Assembly: GCF_047675955.1 (NCBI RefSeq)
Contig: NW_027328125.1
Location: forward strand, 930,001-994,000
Direction of reading: 5' to 3'
Length of the DNA: 64,000 bases
From: Chlorocebus sabaeus
Lineage: Eukaryota; Chordata; Mammalia; Primates; Cercopithecidae
A program made the position numbers and the translations under genes. Positions 20,924 to 33,956 of this stretch are shown here, piece by piece. Each line of letters begins with the position of its first letter. Position 1 is the stretch's first letter. Under the pieces are notes generated by a model. The model searched no databases, was not told the DNA's origin, and saw only the letters and a program-made list of their open reading frames with translations.

Positions 20924-23667
20924 CCAGTTTTTAACGGAAGATATTTCCTTTTTCAACATAACCCTATATGGGCTTCCAAATATCACTTTGCAAATTCCAC
21001 AAGAACAGTCTTAGCGAAAGGCTTCTTGAGAGGAACGCAGTAACTCTGTGAGATGAATTAAAAGAACACAAAGCAATTTCTCAGAAAGGTTCTTTCCAGT
21101 TTTTAACGGAAGATCTTTCCTTCTTCACCATAGCCCTCTATGGGATTCCAAATATCACTTTCAAAATTCCAGAAGAACAGTCTTAGCGAAAGGCTTCTTG
21201 AGGGGAAAGCTGTAACTCTGTGAGATGAATTAACAGAACACAAAGTAGTTTCTCAGAAAGATTCTTTCCAGTTTTTAACGGAAGATATTCCCTTTTTCAC
21301 CATAGCCCTCTATGGGCTTCCAATATCACTTTGAAAAATCCACAAGAAGAATCTTAGAGAATGGCTTCTTTCTGGGAAAGCAGTAACTCTGTGAGATGAA
21401 TTAATAGAACACAGAGCAGTTTCTCAGAAAGCCTCTTTCAGTTTTTAACAAAAGATATTTCCTTTTTCACCATAGCCCTCTATGGGCTTCCAAATATCAC
21501 TTTGCAAATTCCACAAGAAGTGTCTTCGCGAAAGGCTTCTTGAGGGCAAAGCTGTAACACTGTGAGATGAATTAACAGAACACAAAGTAGTTTCTCAGAA
21601 TGCTTCTTTTCAGTTTTTATCTTAGGATATTTCCTTTTTCACCTTAGCCCTCTATGGGCTTGAAAATATCACTATGAAATTTCCACATGAAGAGTCTCAG
21701 CGAAAGGATTCTTGAGGTGAAAGCAGTGACTCTGTGAGATGAATTAACAGAACACAAAGCAGTTTCTCAGAAAGCTTCTTTCCAGTTTTTAAAGGAAGAT
21801 ATTTCCTTTTTCACCGTAGACCTCTACGGGCTTCCAAATAACACTTTGCCAATTCCACAAGAAGAGTCTTAGCGAAAGGCATCTTGAAGGGAAGGCTGTA
21901 ACTCTGTGAGATGAATTAACAGGACACAAAGCAGTTTCTCATAAAGCTTCCTTCCAGTTTTTATCGGAAGATATTTCCTTTTACACCGTAGCCCTGTATG
22001 GACTTCCAGATATCAATGTGCAAATTTCACAAGAACAGTCTTAGCGAAAGGCTTCTTGAGGGGAAAGCTGTAACTCTGTGAGATGAATTAACAGAACACA
22101 GAGCAGTTTCTCAGAAAGCTTCTTTCCAGTTTTTAACGGAAGATATTTCCTTTTTCACCATAGCACTCTATGGGCTTCCAGATATCACCTTGAATATTCC
22201 ACAAGAACAGACTTAGCGAAAGGCTTCCTGAAGGGAATGCTGTAACACTGTGAGATGAATTAACAGAACACAGAGCAGTTTCTCAGAAAGCTTCTTTACA
22301 GTTTTTAACGGTAGATATGTCCTTTTTCACCTTAACCCTCTAAGGGCTTCCAAATATCACTTTGCAAATTGCATAAGAACAGTGTTAGCGAAAGGCTTTT
22401 TGAGGGGAAAGCAGTAACTGTGAGTTGAATTAACCGAACACAAAGCAGTTTCTCAGGAAGCTTCTTTCCAGTTTTTAAGGGAAGATTTTCCTTTTTCACC
22501 ATAACCCTCTAAGGGCTTCCAAATATCACTTTTCAAATTCCACAAGAACAGTCTTAGCGAAAGGCTTCTTGAGGGGAACGCAGTAACTCTGTGAGATGAA
22601 TTAAGAGAATACAGAGCAGTTTCTCAGAAAGTTTCTCTTCAGTTTTTATCTTAGGATATCTCCTTTTTCACCATAGCCGTCTGTGGGCTTCGAAATATCA
22701 CTTTGCAAATTCCACAAGAAGAGTCTTAGGGAAAGGCTTCATGAGGGGAAAGATGTAAGTCTCTGAGATGAATTAACAGAACACAAAGTAGTTTCTCAGA
22801 AATCTTCTTCCAGATTTTAACGGAAGATACTTCCTTTTTCACCATAGCCCCCTATGGGCTTCCAAATATCACTTTCCAAATTCCACAAGATCAGCCTTAG
22901 CTAAAGGTTACTTGAGGAGAGATTTGTAACACTGTGAGATGAATTAACAGAACACAAAGCAGATTCTCAGAAAGATTCTTTCCACTTTTTAACGGAAGAT
23001 ACTTCTTTTTTCACCATAGCCCTCTATGGGCTTCCAAATATCACTTTGCAAATTCCCCAAGAACAGTCTTAGCGAAAGACTGCTTGAGGGGAAAGCTGTA
23101 ACTCTTGAGATGAATTAGCAGAACACAAAGCAGTTTCTCAGAAAGCTTCTTTCCTGTTTTTTAACGGAAGTTATTTCCTTTTTCACCGTAGCCCTCTATG
23201 GGCTTCCAAATATCACTTTCCAAATTCCAGAAGCACAGTCTTAGCGAAAACTTCTTGAGGAGAAAGCTGTATCTCTGTGAGATGAATTAACAGAACACAA
23301 AGCAGTTTCTCAGAAAGCTTCTTTCCAGTTTTTAACAGAAGATATTTCCTTTTTCATCATATCCTTCTATGGCTTTACAAATATCACTTTGAAATTCCAC
23401 AAGAACAGTCTTAGCGAAAGGCTTCTTGTGGAGAAAGCTGTAACCCTGTGAGATGAATTAACAGAACACAAGGCAGTTTCTCAGAAAGCTTCTTTTCAGT
23501 TTTTATCTTAGGATATTTCCTTTTTCACCATAGCCCACTATGGGCTTCCAAATGTCACTTTGCAAATTCCACAAGAACAGTCTTAGCGAAAGGCTTCTAG
23601 AGGGGCAAGCTGTAACTCTGTGAGATGAACTAAGAGAACACAAAGCAGTTTCTCAGAATGCTTCTTT
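20924..23667. repeat. HOR unit 9, 16-mer (2744 bp)
   Basis: This unit shares TTCCTTCTTCACC in m2 (C at 21123) with unit 8. Private changes are TTCAACATAACC in m1 near 20955, CCCTCTAAGGG in m10 near 22505 and AGCCGTCTGTGGG in mA near 22677. Confidence 0.94.
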
Positions 23668-26410
23668 CCAGTTTTTAACGGAAGATATTTCCTTTTTCAC
23701 CATAACCCTATATGGGCTTCCAAATATCACTTTGCAAATTCCACAAGAACAGTCTTAGCGAAAGGCTTCTTGAGAGGAACGCAGTAACTCTGTGAGATGA
23801 ATTAAAAGAACACAAAGCAATTTCTCAGAAAGGTTCTTTCCAGTTTTTAACGGAAGATCTTTCCTTTTTCACCATAGCCCTCTATGGGATTCCAAATATC
23901 ACTTTCAAAATTCCAGAAGAACAGTCTTAGCGAAAGGCTTCTTGAGGGGAAAGCTGTAACTCTGTGAGATGAATTAACAGAACACAAAGTAGTTTCTCAG
24001 AAAGATTCTTTCCAGTTTTTAACGGAAGATATTCCCTTTTTCACCATAGCCCTCTATGGGCTTCCAATATCACTTTGAAAAATCCACAAGAAGAATCTTA
24101 GAGAATGGCTTCTTTCTGGGAAAGCAGTAACTCTGTGAGATGAATTAATAGAACACAGAGCAGTTTCTCAGAAAGCCTCTTTCAGTTTTTAACAAAAGAT
24201 ATTTCCTTTTTCACCATAGCCCTCTATGGGCTTCCAAATATCACTTTGCAAATTCCACAAGAAGTGTCTTCGCGAAAGGCTTCTTGAGGGCAAAGCTGTA
24301 ACACTGTGAGATGAATTAACAGAACACAAAGTAGTTTCTCAGAATGCTTCTTTTCAGTTTTTATCTTAGGATATTTCCTTTTTCACCTTAGCCCTCTATG
24401 GGCTTGAAAATATCACTATGAAATTTCCACATGAAGAGTCTCAGCGAAAGGATTCTTGAGGTGAAAGCAGTGACTCTGTGAGATGAATTAACAGAACACA
24501 AAGCAGTTTCTCAGAAAGCTTCTTTCCAGTTTTTAAAGGAAGATATTTCCTTTTTCACCGTAGACCTCTACGGGCTTCCAAATAACACTTTGCCAATTCC
24601 ACAAGAAGAGTCTTAGCGACAGGCATCTTGAAGGGAAGGCTGTAACTCTGTGAGATGAACTAACAGGACACAAAGCAGTTTCTCATAAAGCTTCCTTCCA
24701 GTTTTTATCGGAAGATATTTCCTTTTACACCGTAGCCCTGTATGGACTTCCAGATATCAATGTGCAAATTTCACAAGAACAGTCTTAGCGAAAGTCTTCT
24801 TGAGGGGAAAGCTGTAACTCTGTGAGATGAATTAACAGAACACAGAGCAGTTTCTCAGAAAGCTTCTTTCCAGTTTTTAACGGAAGATATTTCCTTTTTC
24901 ACCATAGCACTCTATGGGCTTCCAGATATCACCTTGAATATTCCACAAGAACAGACTTAGCGAAAGGCTTCCTGAAGGGAATGCTGTAACACTGTGAGAT
25001 GAATTAACAGAACACAGAGCAGTTTCTCAGAAAGCTTCTTTACAGTTTTTAACGGTAGATAGGTCCTTTTTCACCTTAACCCTCTAAGGGCTTCCAAATA
25101 TCACTTTGCAAATTGCATAAGAACAGTGTTAGCGAAAGGCTTTTTGAGGAGAAAGCAGTAACTGTGAGTTGAATTAACCGAACACAAAGCAGTTTCTCAG
25201 GAAGCTTCTTTCCAGTTTTTAAGGGAAGATTTTCCTTTTTCACCATAACCCTCTATGGGCTTCCAAATATCACTTTTCAAATTCCACAAGAACAGTCTTA
25301 GCGAAAGGCTTCTTGAGGGGAACGCAGTAACTCTGTGAGATGAATTAAGAGAATACAGAGCAGTTTCTCAGAAAGTTTCTCTTCAGTTTTTATCTTAGGA
25401 TATCTCCTTTTTCACCATAGCCCTCTGTGGGCTTCGAAATATCACTTTGCAAATTCCACAAGAAGAGTCTTAGGGAAAGGCTTCATGAGGGGAAAATGTA
25501 AGTCTCTGAGATGAATTAACAGAACACAAAGTAGTTTCTCAGAAATCTTCTTCCAGATTTTAACGGAAGATACTTCCTTTTTCACCATAGCCCCCTATGG
25601 GCTTCCAAATATCACTTTCCAAATTCCACAAGATCAGCCTTAGCTAAAGGTTACTTGAGGAGAGATTTGTAACACTGTGAGATGAATTAACAGAACACAA
25701 AGCAGATTCTCAGAAAGATTCTTTAAACTTTTTAACGGAAGATACTTCTTTTTTCACCATAGCCCTCTATGGGCTTCCAAATATCACTTTGCAAATTCCC
25801 CAAGAACAGTCTTAGCGAAAGACTGCTTGAGGGGAAAGCTGTAACTCTTGAGATGAATTAGCAGAACACAAAGCAGTTTCTCAGAAAGCTTCTTTCCTGT
25901 TTTTTAACGGAAGTTATTTCCTTTTTCACCGTAGCCCTCTATGGGCTTCCAAATATCACTTTCCAAATTCCAGAAGCACAGTCTTAGCGAAAACTTCTTG
26001 AGGAGAAAGCTGTATCTCTGTGAGATGAATTAACAGAACACAAAGCAGTTTCTCAGAAAGCTTCTTTCCAGTTTTTAACAGAAGATATTTCCTTTTTCAT
26101 CATATCCTTCTATGGCTTTACAAATATCACTTTGAAATTCCACAAGAACAGTCTTAGCGAAAGGCTTCTTGTGGAGAAAGCTGTAACCCTGTGAGATGAA
26201 TTAACAGAACACAAGGCAGTTTCTCAGAAAGCTTCTTTTCAGTTTTTATCTTAGGATATTTCCTTTTTCACCATAGCCCACTATGGGCTTCCAAATGTCA
26301 CTTTGCAAATTCCACAAGAACAGTCTTAGCGAAAGGCTTCTAGAGGGGCAAGCTGTAACTCTGTGAGATGAACTAAGAGAACACAAAGCAGTTTCTCAGA
26401 ATGCTTCTTT
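23668..26410. repeat. HOR unit 10, 16-mer with 1-bp deletion (2743 bp)
   Basis: One base is missing in mA near 25495 (GGGGAAAATGTAAG where others have GGGGAAAGATGTAAG), which explains the 2743-bp length. It shares GCGACAGGC in m6 (C at 24620) and GATAGGTCC in m9 with unit 11. At the start of mC it has CTTTAAACTTT instead of CTTTCCACTTT near 25725. Confidence 0.94.
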
Positions 26411-29154
26411 CCAGTTTTTAACGGAAGATATTTCCTTTTTCACCATAACCCTATATGGGCTTCCAAATATCACTTTGCAAATTCCACAAGAACAGTCTTA
26501 GCGAAAGGCTTCTTGAGAGGAACGCAGTAACTCTGTGAGATGAATTAAAAGAACACAAAGCAATTTCTCAGAAAGGTTCTTTCCAGTTTTTAACGGAAGA
26601 TCTTTCCTTTTTCACCATAGCCCTCTATGGGATTCCAAATATCACTTTCAAAATTCCAGAAGAACAGTCTTAGCGAAAGGCTTCTTGAGGGGAAAGCTGT
26701 AACTCTGTGAGATGAATTAACAGAACACAAAGTAGTTTCTCAGAAAGATTCTTTCCAGTTTTTAACGGAAGATATTCCCTTTTTCACCATAGCCCTCTAT
26801 GGGCTTCCAATATCACTTTGAAAAATCCACAAGAAGAATCTTAGAGAATGGCTTCTTTCTGGGAAAGCAGTAACTCTGTGAGATGAATTAATAGAACACA
26901 GAGCAGTTTCTCAGAAAGCCTCTTTCAGTTTTTAACAAAAGATATTTCCTTTTTCACCATAGCCCTCTATGGGCTTCCAAATATCACTTTGCAAATTCCA
27001 CAAGAAGTGTCTTCGCGAAAGGCTTCTTGAGGGCAAAGCTGTAACACTGTGAGATGAATTAACAGAACACAAAGTAGTTTCTCAGAATGCTTCTTTTCAG
27101 TTTTTATCTTAGGATATTTCCTTTTTCACCTTAGCCCTCTATGGGCTTGAAAATATCACTATGAAATTTCCACATGAAGAGTCTCAGCGAAAGGATTCTT
27201 GAGGTGAAAGCAGTGACTCTGTGAGATGAATTAACAGAACACAAAGCAGTTTCTCAGAAAGCTTCTTTCCAGTTTTTAAAGGAAGATATTTCCTTTTTCA
27301 CCGTAGACCTCTACGGGCTTCCAAATAACACTTTGCCAATTCCACAAGAAGAGTCTTAGCGACAGGCATCTTGAAGGGAAGGCTGTAACTCTGTGAGATG
27401 AACTAACAGGACACAAAGCAGTTTCTCATAAAGCTTCCTTCCAGTTTTTATCGGAAGATATTTCCTTTTACACCGTAGCCCTGTATGGACTTCCAGATAT
27501 CAATGTGCAAATTTCACAAGAACAGTCTTAGCGAAAGGCTTCTTGAGGGGAAAGCTGTAACTCTGTGAGATGAATTAACAGAACACAGAGCAGTTTCTCA
27601 GAAAGCTTCTTTCCAGTTTTTAAAGGAAGATATTTCCTTTTTCACCATAGCACTCTATGGGCTTCCAGATATCACCTTGAATATTCCACAAGAACAGACT
27701 TAGCGAAAGGCTTCCTGAAGGGAATGCTGTAACACTGTGAGATGAATTAACAGAACACAGAGCAGTTTCTCAGAAAGCTTCTTTACAGTTTTTAACGGTA
27801 GATAGGTCCTTTTTCACCTTAACCCTCTAAGGGCTTCCAAATATCACTTTGCAAATTGCATAAGAACAGTGTTAGCGAAAGGCTTTTTGAGGGGAAAGCA
27901 GTAACTGTGAGTTGAATTAACCGAACACAAAGCAGTTTCTCAGGAAGCTTCTTTCCAGTTTTTAAGGGAAGATTTTCCTTTTTCACCATAACCCTCTATG
28001 GGCTTCCAAATATCACTTTTCAAATTCCACAAGAACAGTCTTAGCGAAAGGCTTCTTGAGGGGAACGCAGTAACTCTGTGAGATGAATTAAGAGAATACA
28101 GAGCAGTTTCTCAGAAAGTTTCTCTTCAGTTTTTATCTTAGGATATCTCCTTTTTCACCATAGCCCTCTGTGGGCTTCGAAATATCACTTTGCAAATTCC
28201 ACAAGAAGAGTCTTAGGGAAAGGCTTCATGAGGGGAAAGATGTAAGTCTCTGAGATGAATTAACAGAACACAAAGTAGTTTCTCAGAAATCTTCTTCCAG
28301 ATTTTAACGGAAGATACTTCCTTTTTCACCATAGCCCCCTATGGGCTTCCAAATATCACTTTCCAAATTCCACAAGATCAGCCTTAGCTAAAGGTTACTT
28401 GAGGAGAGATTTGTAACACTGTGAGATGAATTAACAGAACACAAAGCAGATTCTCAGAAAGATTCTTTCCACTTTTTAACGGAAGATACTTCTTTTTTCA
28501 CCATAGCCCTCTATGGGCTTCCAAATATCACTTTGCAAATTCCCCAAGAACAGTCTTAGCGAAAGACTGCTTGAGGGGAAAGCTGTAACTCTTGAGATGA
28601 ATTAGCAGAACACAAAGCAGTTTCTCAGAAAGCTTCTTTCCTGTTTTTTAACGGAAGTTATTTCCTTTTTCACCGTAGCCCTCTATGGGCTTCCAAATAT
28701 CACTTTCCAAATTCCAGAAGCACAGTCTTAGCGAAAACTTCTTGAGGAGAAAGCTGTATCTCTGTGAGATGAATTAACAGAACACAAAGCAGTTTCTCAG
28801 AAAGCTTCTTTCCAGTTTTTAACAGAAGATATTTCCTTTTTCATCATATCCTTCTATGGCTTTACAAATATCACTTTGAAATTCCACAAGAACAGTCTTA
28901 GCGAAAGGCTTCTTGTGGAGAAAGCTGTAACCCTGTGAGATGAATTAACAGAACACAAGGCAGTTTCTCAGAAAGCTTCTTTTCAGTTTTTATCTTAGGA
29001 TATTTCCTTTTTCACCATAGCCCACTATGGGCTTCCAAATGTCACTTTGCAAATTCCACAAGAACAGTCTTAGCGAAAGGCTTCTAGAGGGGCAAGCTGT
29101 AACTCTGTGAGATGAACTAAGAGAACACAAAGCAGTTTCTCAGAATGCTTCTTT
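26411..29154. repeat. HOR unit 11, 16-mer (2744 bp)
   Basis: This is the last of six consecutive 16-mers (units 6-11). It shares GCGACAGGC (C at 27363) and GATAGGTCC with unit 10. A private change is TAAAGGAAG in m8 near 27623, where others have TAACGGAAG. Confidence 0.94.
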
Positions 29155-31555
29155 CCAGTTTTTAACGGAAGATATTTCCTTTTTCACCATAACCCTATAT
29201 GGGCTTCCAAATATCACTTTGCAAATTCCACAAGAACAGTCTTAGCGAAAGGCTTCTTGAGAGGAACGCAGTAACTCTGTGAGATGAATTAAAAGAACAC
29301 AAAGCAATTTCTCAGAAAGGTTCTTTCCAGTTTTTAACGGAAGATCTTTCCTTTTTCACCATAGCCCTCTATGGGATTCCAAATATCACTTTCAAAATTC
29401 CAGAAGAACAGTCTTAGCGAAAGGCTTCTTGAGGGGAAAGCTGTAACTCTGTGAGATGAATTAACAGAACACGAAGTAGTTTCTCAGAAAGATTCTTTCC
29501 AGTTTTTAACGGAAGATATTCCCTTTTTCACCATAGCCCTCTATGGGCTTCCAATATCACTTTGAAAAATCCACAAGAAGAATCTTAGAGAATGGCTTCT
29601 TTCTGGGAAAGCAGTAACTCTGTGAGATGAATTAATAGAACACAGAGCAGTTTCTCAGAAAGCCTCTTTCAGTTTTTAACAAAAGATATTTCCTTTTTCA
29701 CCATAGCCCTCTATGGGCTTCCAAATATCACTTTGCAAATTCCACAAGAAGTGTCTTCGCGAAAGGCTTCTTGAGGGCAAAGCTGTAACACTGTGAGATG
29801 AATTAACAGAACACAAAGTAGTTTCTCAGAATGCTTCTTTTCAGTTTTTATCTTAGGATATTTCCTTTTTCACCTTAGCCCTCTATGGGCTTGAAAATAT
29901 CACTATGAAATTTCCACATGAAGAGTCTCAGCGAAAGGATTCTTGAGGTGAAAGCAGTGACTCTGTGAGATGAATTAACAGAACACAAAGCAGTTTCTCA
30001 GAAAGCTTCTTTCCAGTTTTTAAAGGAAGATATTTCCTTTTTCACCGTGGACCTCTACGGGCTTCCAAATAACACTTTGCCAATTCCACAAGAAGAGTCT
30101 TAGCGAAAGGCATCTTGAAGGGAAGGCTGTAACTCTGTGAGATGAATTAACAGGATACAAAGCAGTTTCTCATAAAGCTTCCTTCCAGTTTTTATCGGAA
30201 GATATTTCCTTTTACACCGTAGCCCTGTATGGACTTCCAGATATCAATGTGCAAATTTCACAAGAACAGTCTTAGCGAAAGTCTTCTTGAGGGGAAAGCT
30301 GTAACTCTGTGAGATGAATTAACAGAACACAGAGCAGTTTCTCAGAAAGCTTCTTTCCAGTTTTTAACGGAAGATATTTCCTTTTTCACCATAGCACTCT
30401 ATGGGCTTCCAGATATCACCTTGAATATTCCACAAGAACAGACTTAGCGAAAGGCTTCCTGAAGGGAATGCTGTAACACTGTGAGATGAATTAACAGAAC
30501 ACAGAGCAGTTTCTCAGAAAGCTTCTTTACAGTTTTTAACGGTAGATATGTCCTTTTTCACCTTAACCCTCTAAGGGCTTCCAAATATCACTTTGCAAAT
30601 TGCATAAGAACAGTGTTAGCGAAAGGCTTTTTGAGGAGAAAGCAGTAACTGTGAGTTGAATTAACCGAACACAAAGCAGTTTCTCAGGAAGCTTCTTTCC
30701 AGTTTTTAAGGGAAGATTTTCCTTTTTCACCATAACCCTCTATGGGCTTCCAAATATCACTTTTCAAATTCCACAAGAACAGTCTTAGCGAAAGGCTTCT
30801 TGAGGCGAATGCAGTAACTCTGTGAGATGAATTAACAGAACACAAAGCAATTTCTCAGAAAGATTCTTCCCAGTTTTTATCTTAGGATATTTCCTTTTTC
30901 ACCATAGCCCTCTATGGGCTTCCAAATATCACTTTGCAAATTCCCCAAGAACAGTCTTAGCGAAAGACTGCTTGAGGGGAAAGCTGTAACTCTTGAGATG
31001 AATTAGCAGAACACAAAGCAGTTTCTCAGAAAGCTTCTTTCCTGTTTTTTAACGGAAGTTATTTCCTTTTTCACCGTAGCCCTCTATGGGCTTCCAAATA
31101 TCACTTTCCAAATTCCAGAAGCACAGTCTTAGCGAAAACTTCTTGAGGAGAAAGCTGTATCTCTGTGAGATGAATTAACAGAACACAAAGCAGTTTCTCA
31201 GAAAGCTTCTTTCCAGTTTTTAACAGAAGATATTTCCTTTTTCATCATATCCTTCTATGGCTTTACAAATATCACTTTGAAATTCCACAAGAACAGTCTT
31301 AGCGAAAGGCTTCTTGTGGAGAAAGCTGTAACCCTGTGAGATGAATTAACAGAACACAAGGCAGTTTCTCAGAAAGCTTCTTTTCAGTTTTTATCTTAGG
31401 ATATTTCCTTTTTCACCATAGCCCACTATGGGCTTCCAAATGTCACTTTGCAAATTCCACAAGAACAGTCTTAGCGAAAGGCTTCTAGAGGGGCAAGCTG
31501 TAACTCTGTGAGATGAACTAAGAGAACACAAAGCAGTTTCTCAGAATGCTTCTTT
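29155..31555. repeat. HOR unit 12, 14-mer (2401 bp)
   Basis: This is the first 14-mer of the second type, marked by GAGGCGAATG instead of GAGGGGAATG near the end of m10. It carries CACGAAG in m2, CACCATAG in m4 and CCGTGGACC in m6. A private change is CAGGATACAAAG near 30155. It opens the first copy of the 14,14,16,14,16 pattern. Confidence 0.94.
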
Positions 31556-33956
31556 CCAGTTTTTAACGGAAGATATTTCCTTTTTCACCATAACCCTATA
31601 TGGGCTTCCAAATATCACTTTGCAAATTCCACAAGAACAGTCTTAGCGAAAGGCTTCTTGAGAGGAACGCAGTAACTCTGTGAGATGAATTAAAAGAACA
31701 CAAAGCAATTTCTCAGAAAGGTTCTTTCCAGTTTTTAACGGAAGATCTTTCCTTTTTCACCATAGCCCTCTATGGGATTCCAAATATCACTTTCAAAATT
31801 CCAGAAGAACAGTCTTAGCGAAAGGCTTCTTGAGGGGAAAGCTGTAACTCTGTGAGATGAATTAACAGAACACGAAGTAGTTTCTCAGAAAGATTCTTTC
31901 CAGTTTTTAACGGAAGATATTCCCTTTTTCACCATAGCCCTCTATGGGCTTCCAATATCACTTTGAAAAATCCACAAGAAGAATCTTAGAGAATGGCTTC
32001 TTTCTGGGAAAGCAGTAACTCTGTGAGATGAATTAATAGAACACAGAGCAGTTTCTCAGAAAGCCTCTTTCAGTTTTTAACAAAAGATATTTCCTTTTTC
32101 ACCGTAGCCCTCTATGGGCTTCCAAATATCACTTTGCAAATTCCACAAGAAGTGTCTTCGCGAAAGGCTTCTTGAGGGCAAAGCTGTAACACTGTGAGAT
32201 GAATTAACAGAACACAAAGTAGTTTCTCAGAATGCTTCTTTTCAGTTTTTATCTTAGGATATTTCCTTTTTCACCTTAGCCCTCTATGGGCTTGAAAATA
32301 TCACTATGAAATTTCCACATGAAGAGTCTCAGCGAAAGGATTCTTGAGGTGAAAGCAGTGACTCTGTGAGATGAATTAACAGAACACAAAGCAGTTTCTC
32401 AGAAAGCTTCTTTCCAGTTTTTAAAGGAAGATATTTCCTTTTTCACCGTAGACCTCTACGGGCTTCCAAATAACACTTTGCCAATTCCACAAGAAGAGTC
32501 TTAGCGAAAGGCATCTTGAAGGGAAGGCTGTAACTCTGTGAGATGAATTAACAGGACACAAAGCAGTTTCTCATAAAGCTTCCTTCCAGTTTTTATCGGA
32601 AGATATTTCCTTTTACACCGTAGCCCTGTATGGACTTCCAGATATCAATGTGCAAATTTCACAAGAACAGTCTTAGCGAAAGGCTTCTTGAGGGGAAAGC
32701 TGTAACTCTGTGAGATGAATTAACAGAACACAGAGCAGTTTCTCAGAAAGCTTCTTTCCAGTTTTTAACGGAAGATATTTCCTTTTTCACCATAGCACTC
32801 TATGGGCTTCCAGATATCACCTTGAATATTCCACAAGAACAGACTTAGCGAAAGGCTTCCTGAAGGGAATGCTGTAACACTGTGAGATGAATTAACAGAA
32901 CACAGAGCAGTTTCTCAGAAAGCTTCTTTACAGTTTTTAACGGTAGATATGTCCTTTTTCACCTTAACCCTCTAAGGGCTTCCAAATATCACTTTGCAAA
33001 TTGCATAAGAACAGTGTTAGCGAAAGGCTTTTTGAGGAGAAAGCAGTAACTGTGAGTTGAATTAACCGAACACAAAGCAGTTTCTCAGGAAGCTTCTTTC
33101 CAGTTTTTAAGGGAAGATTTTCCTTTTTCACCATAACCCTCTATGGGCTTCCAAATATCACTTTTCAAATTCCACAAGAACAGTCTTAGCGAAAGGCTTC
33201 TTGAGGCGAATGCAGTAACTCTGTGAGATGAATTAACAGAACACAAAGCAATTTCTCAGAAAGATTCTTCCAAGTTTTTATCTTAGGATATTTCCTTTTT
33301 CACCATAGCCCTCTATGGGCTTCCAAATATCACTTTGCAAATTCCCCAAGAACAGTCTTAGCGAAAGACTGCTTGAGGGGAAAGCTGTAACTCTTGAGAT
33401 GAATTAGCAGAACACAAAGCAGTTTCTCAGAAAGCTTCTTTCCTGTTTTTTAACGGAAGTTATTTCCTTTTTCACTGTAGCCCTCTATGGGCTTCCAAAT
33501 ATCACTTTCCAAATTCCAGAAGCACAGTCTTAGCGAAAACTTCTTGAGGAGAAAGCTGTATCTCTGTGAGATGAATTAACAGAACACAAAGCAGTTTCTC
33601 AGAAAGCTTCTTTCCAGTTTTTAACAGAAGATATTTCCTTTTTCATCATATCCTTCTATGGCTTTACAAATATCACTTTGAAATTCCACAAGAACAGTCT
33701 TAGCGAAAGGCTTCTTGTGGAGAAAGCTGTAACCCTGTGAGATGAATTAACAGAACACAAGGCAGTTTCTCAGAAAGCTTCTTTTCAGTTTTTATCTTAG
33801 GATATTTCCTTTTTCACCATAGCCCACTATGGGCTTCCAAATGTCACTTTGCAAATTCCACAAGAACAGTCTTAGCGAAAGGCTTCTAGAGGGGCAAGCT
33901 GTAACTCTGTGAGATGAACTAAGAGAACACAAAGCAGTTTCTCAGAATGCTTCTTT
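31556..33956. repeat. HOR unit 13, 14-mer (2401 bp)
   Basis: This is a 14-mer with GAGGCGAATG in m10. It is the only unit outside 1-6 with CACCGTAG in m4. It shares CACTGTAGCC in m12 (T at 33476) with unit 15 but not with unit 12 or 14. A private change is TTCCAAGTTTTT near 33272. Confidence 0.94.
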
